In this document: positions 62,408-64,000 of the stretch, one piece after another | How the letters are laid out: every line of letters starts with the position of its first letter | How positions within the stretch are numbered: the first letter of the stretch is position 1 | Assembly (NCBI GenBank): GCA_963766995.1 | Contig: CAVYCE010000001.1 | Coordinates: forward strand, 1-64,000 | Direction of reading: 5' to 3' | Length of the DNA: 64,000 nucleotides | DNA from: Bog-473 sp963766995 | Lineage (GTDB): Bacteria; Actinomycetota; Acidimicrobiia; Acidimicrobiales; RAAP-2 | Translations under genes and position numbers: made by a program | The notes under the pieces: model-generated | The model's database searches: none | What the model saw: the letters and a program-made list of their open reading frames with translations, nothing else | Told to the model about the DNA's origin: nothing

Positions 62408-63238
62408 ATGTTCACGATCGACGCATTTGTCGAAGCCCTCACGCTGGAATCGGTCGGCAACGACCACTTCCGGGCCGCCAACCTGCCTTCCGAACATGGC
62501 GTCGTCTTTGGCGGTCAGTTGCTGGCCCAGTCAGTGATCGCGGGATTGTCCGGCCAGGAGGGCAAGACGGTGAAGACCATCCACACGGTCTTCGCCCGAG
62601 GTGGGGCACCTGATCTCCCCTTGGAGATTGAGGTCGATCGGATGCATGGAGGTCGATCGGTGGCCAGCAGCACGGTGACCATCACCCAGAAGGAGCAGGT
62701 AGTGACCCGGTCGCTCGTATTGCTGAGCGCCGATGAGACCGATGTGATCCGTCACGCCGACTCGCCGCTCCGTGGCAGCAGTCCTAAAGACGTGACGGCC
62801 ACAGCTCGATCGATGGGAGCGTGGGAGATCGGGATCGTCGGGAACGTCGACCTCAGTGACCCCGAGCTGGTCGGACCGCCCGAACTCGACGTCTGGATCC
62901 GATTTGCCGGCGCACCCGATGACCCGGCCATCGACCAAGCCTTGGTGGCTTACTCCACCGACGGATTTCTGATCGGCACGGCCATGCGTCCCCACGCCGG
63001 GGTCGGACAGGCACAGGCCCATCGCATATTGTCCACGGGCGTGCTCAGCCACACGCTCACCTATCACGAGCGGTGCCCCGCATCGGAATGGCATCTCTTG
63101 GAGCAGAGAAGCACGTATGCCGGTCGGGGCCGCAGCTACGGCCGAGGTGACATTTACCGCTCCGACGGGCAACTGGCTGCGTCATTTGTCCAGGACGCCA
63201 TGATCCGGGCCCGCTCGGGCGGCGCCGGTTCGCTCTAG
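62408..63238 (+). CDS. TesB-like acyl-CoA thioesterase
   Basis: 276 residues. EHGVVFGGQLLAQSVIAGL and VKTIHTVFARGGAPD form the first hotdog; GVGQAQAHRILSTGVL and the Asp/Gln/Thr set of the second are present. ATG at 62408 has AAGGAG 6 bp upstream. Hydrolyses acyl-CoA, perhaps to recycle CoA or to end the pathway. Shares the segment QAQAHRxLS with the fusion protein at 44078. Convergent with the esterase (overlap 4 bp). Confidence 0.93.
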   Translation: MFTIDAFVEALTLESVGNDHFRAANLPSEHGVVFGGQLLAQSVIAGLSGQEGKTVKTIHTVFARGGAPDLPLEIEVDRMHGGRSVASSTVTITQKEQVVTRSLVLLSADETDVIRHADSPLRGSSPKDVTATARSMGAWEIGIVGNVDLSDPELVGPPELDVWIRFAGAPDDPAIDQALVAYSTDGFLIGTAMRPHAGVGQAQAHRILSTGVLSHTLTYHERCPASEWHLLEQRSTYAGRGRSYGRGDIYRSDGQLAASFVQDAMIRARSGGAGSL

Positions 63239-64000
63239 CGGAGCTGGCGCCGAAGCCAATCCAACATGCAGTGATTGGTCAGTTGCACCGCCGCTGCCTC
63301 GGGCGCCATCAGATACGCGTGCGGTAACCCGGCCATGACATGGAGCTCACAAGGCACGCCGGCCTGGTTGAGGCGCTGGGCGTAGGTCACATCCTCGTCC
63401 CGGAATCCATCAATCGAACCGACCACGATGCAGGTGGGTGGCAGACCGGACAGGTCGGTGGCGCGAGCTGCCGCGGCGTACGACTCCAGATCCTCGGCGC
63501 CATATCGATCACCCAGATACGAGCGCCATCCCAATTGATTCGACGTGGCATCCCAGACGTAGAGTCCGTCCGCCCGGATTGATGGCGTCTGTTGTCGATC
63601 GTCGAGCATGGGGCAATCCAACAGCTGGAAGGCGATCGGGTACTCACCCCGGTCTCGGGCCAGCAGCGCTAGGGCAGCAGCCAATCCTCCGCCGGCACTG
63701 AGTCCGTAAAGGCCGATCTGGCTGGGATCGATGCCAAGTTCCACGGCATGTTCATGGGTCCACTGCAGCGCGGCATAGCAATCGTCGATCGGACCCGGAT
63801 ACGGGCACTCAGGTGCCAACCGGTAGTCCACCGACACCCCCACGACACCCAGCGACTGACACCAGTGATGCAGCAAGGCATCGTCCATTTCATTGGAGCC
63901 GATGATGTATCCCCCACCGTGCATGGTCACGATGGCCGGCAGCACACCTGTGTCGGACGCGCCCCGGTGCACCCGGACACGCACCCCTGCATCACCCGGC
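63235..64000 (-). CDS. Alpha/beta hydrolase, HSL family (partial)
   Basis: At least 255 residues; the start lies beyond the right edge of the window. HGGGYIIGS is the oxyanion motif, GLSAGGGLA holds the nucleophile Ser, the Asp is in SIDGFRDED, and the His in GLPHAYLM. It is an esterase or lipase of hormone-sensitive lipase type (family IV), acting on short-chain or steroid esters. Confidence 0.9.
   Translation of the reverse strand, partial: PGDAGVRVRVHRGASDTGVLPAIVTMHGGGYIIGSNEMDDALLHHWCQSLGVVGVSVDYRLAPECPYPGPIDDCYAALQWTHEHAVELGIDPSQIGLYGLSAGGGLAAALALLARDRGEYPIAFQLLDCPMLDDRQQTPSIRADGLYVWDATSNQLGWRSYLGDRYGAEDLESYAAAARATDLSGLPPTCIVVGSIDGFRDEDVTYAQRLNQAGVPCELHVMAGLPHAYLMAPEAAAVQLTNHCMLDWLRRQLR

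Overview
The window looks like chromosomal DNA of a high-GC actinobacterium. The evidence is GC-rich codon use, many GTG/TTG starts, possibly leaderless genes, a mycofactocin-type dehydrogenase, and a dense set of acyl-CoA, P450, SDR and amidohydrolase genes. An Acidimicrobiia-like or Mycobacteriales-like lineage fits, but no rRNA or marker gene here settles it. Most of the window is catabolic: enzymes that oxidise and cleave a hydrophobic, probably polycyclic or branched (steroid- or terpenoid-like) substrate as CoA thioesters. The substrate itself cannot be read from the sequence.

Region 1 (1-10324) is different in kind. A minus-strand operon ctaG - Sco - Met-rich membrane protein (4020 to 278) diverges from a BlaI/CopY-type repressor and an M56 metalloprotease. 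A clean BlaI-type operator (CTACTAC-N5-GTAGTAG) lies in the 87-bp gap between them. A Tat-exported DyP-like protein with an IdeR-like box, an NmrA/MarR divergent pair and two gene remnants follow. A 108-bp direct repeat, built from GCGAAC hexamers at exact 10-bp steps, brackets about 9.1 kb, and its right copy abuts the 3' end of a tRNA. This suggests an old integration boundary.

Region 2 (10325-25172) holds divergent and convergent short operons: enoyl-CoA hydratase-like and acyl-CoA ligase; TetR; SDR; a fused E1 alpha-beta dehydrogenase; acyl-CoA dehydrogenase; class II aldolase; SDR; amidohydrolase; cyclase; Baeyer-Villiger monooxygenase; SnoaL-like; CMD; SDR. Five intergenic regions carry variants of an ACYRACCGGTYRGT-like site, so the TetR at 12774 probably controls the set.

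Region 3 (25179-31688) has a cytochrome P450 with an N-terminal frameshift at an A5/T5 run, a DoxX protein, a GDSL lipase, an exported ABC-type solute-binding lipoprotein and an amidohydrolase.

Region 4 (31704-46895) is the most novel part. A long minus-strand run encodes a tandem TetR-TetR fusion, a vWA NorD/CbbO-like protein, a NorQ/CbbQ-like AAA ATPase, a solute-binding-fold protein without signal peptide, an AveC-like membrane protein, a P450, a mycofactocin-type SDR and another SDR. A second AveC-like protein is translationally coupled to an unannotated 38-residue membrane peptide. A divergent operon encodes SDR, DUF427-thioesterase fusion, DUF427 protein and enoyl-CoA hydratase-like protein. 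A second shared motif (GTGAACCAAATATTCGTTC) links 30344, 34843 and 37271.

Region 5 (46902-64000) has a Liv-type ABC importer (LivF, LivG, fused LivH-LivM), an enoyl-CoA hydratase, an amidohydrolase, a DUF35-thiolase/aldolase fusion, TetR, GNAT, and a minus operon ALDH - P450 - amidohydrolase - two acyl-CoA dehydrogenases. A TesB-like thioesterase and a partial HSL-type esterase end the window. A third shared motif (TTGACGGCGACGTCAA, identical at 52813 and 62319) ties these promoters to the P450 at 25179. The picture is import, CoA activation, P450/SDR/BVMO oxidation, beta-oxidation-like steps, retro-aldol cleavage and ring or ester hydrolysis, under three superimposed regulons.
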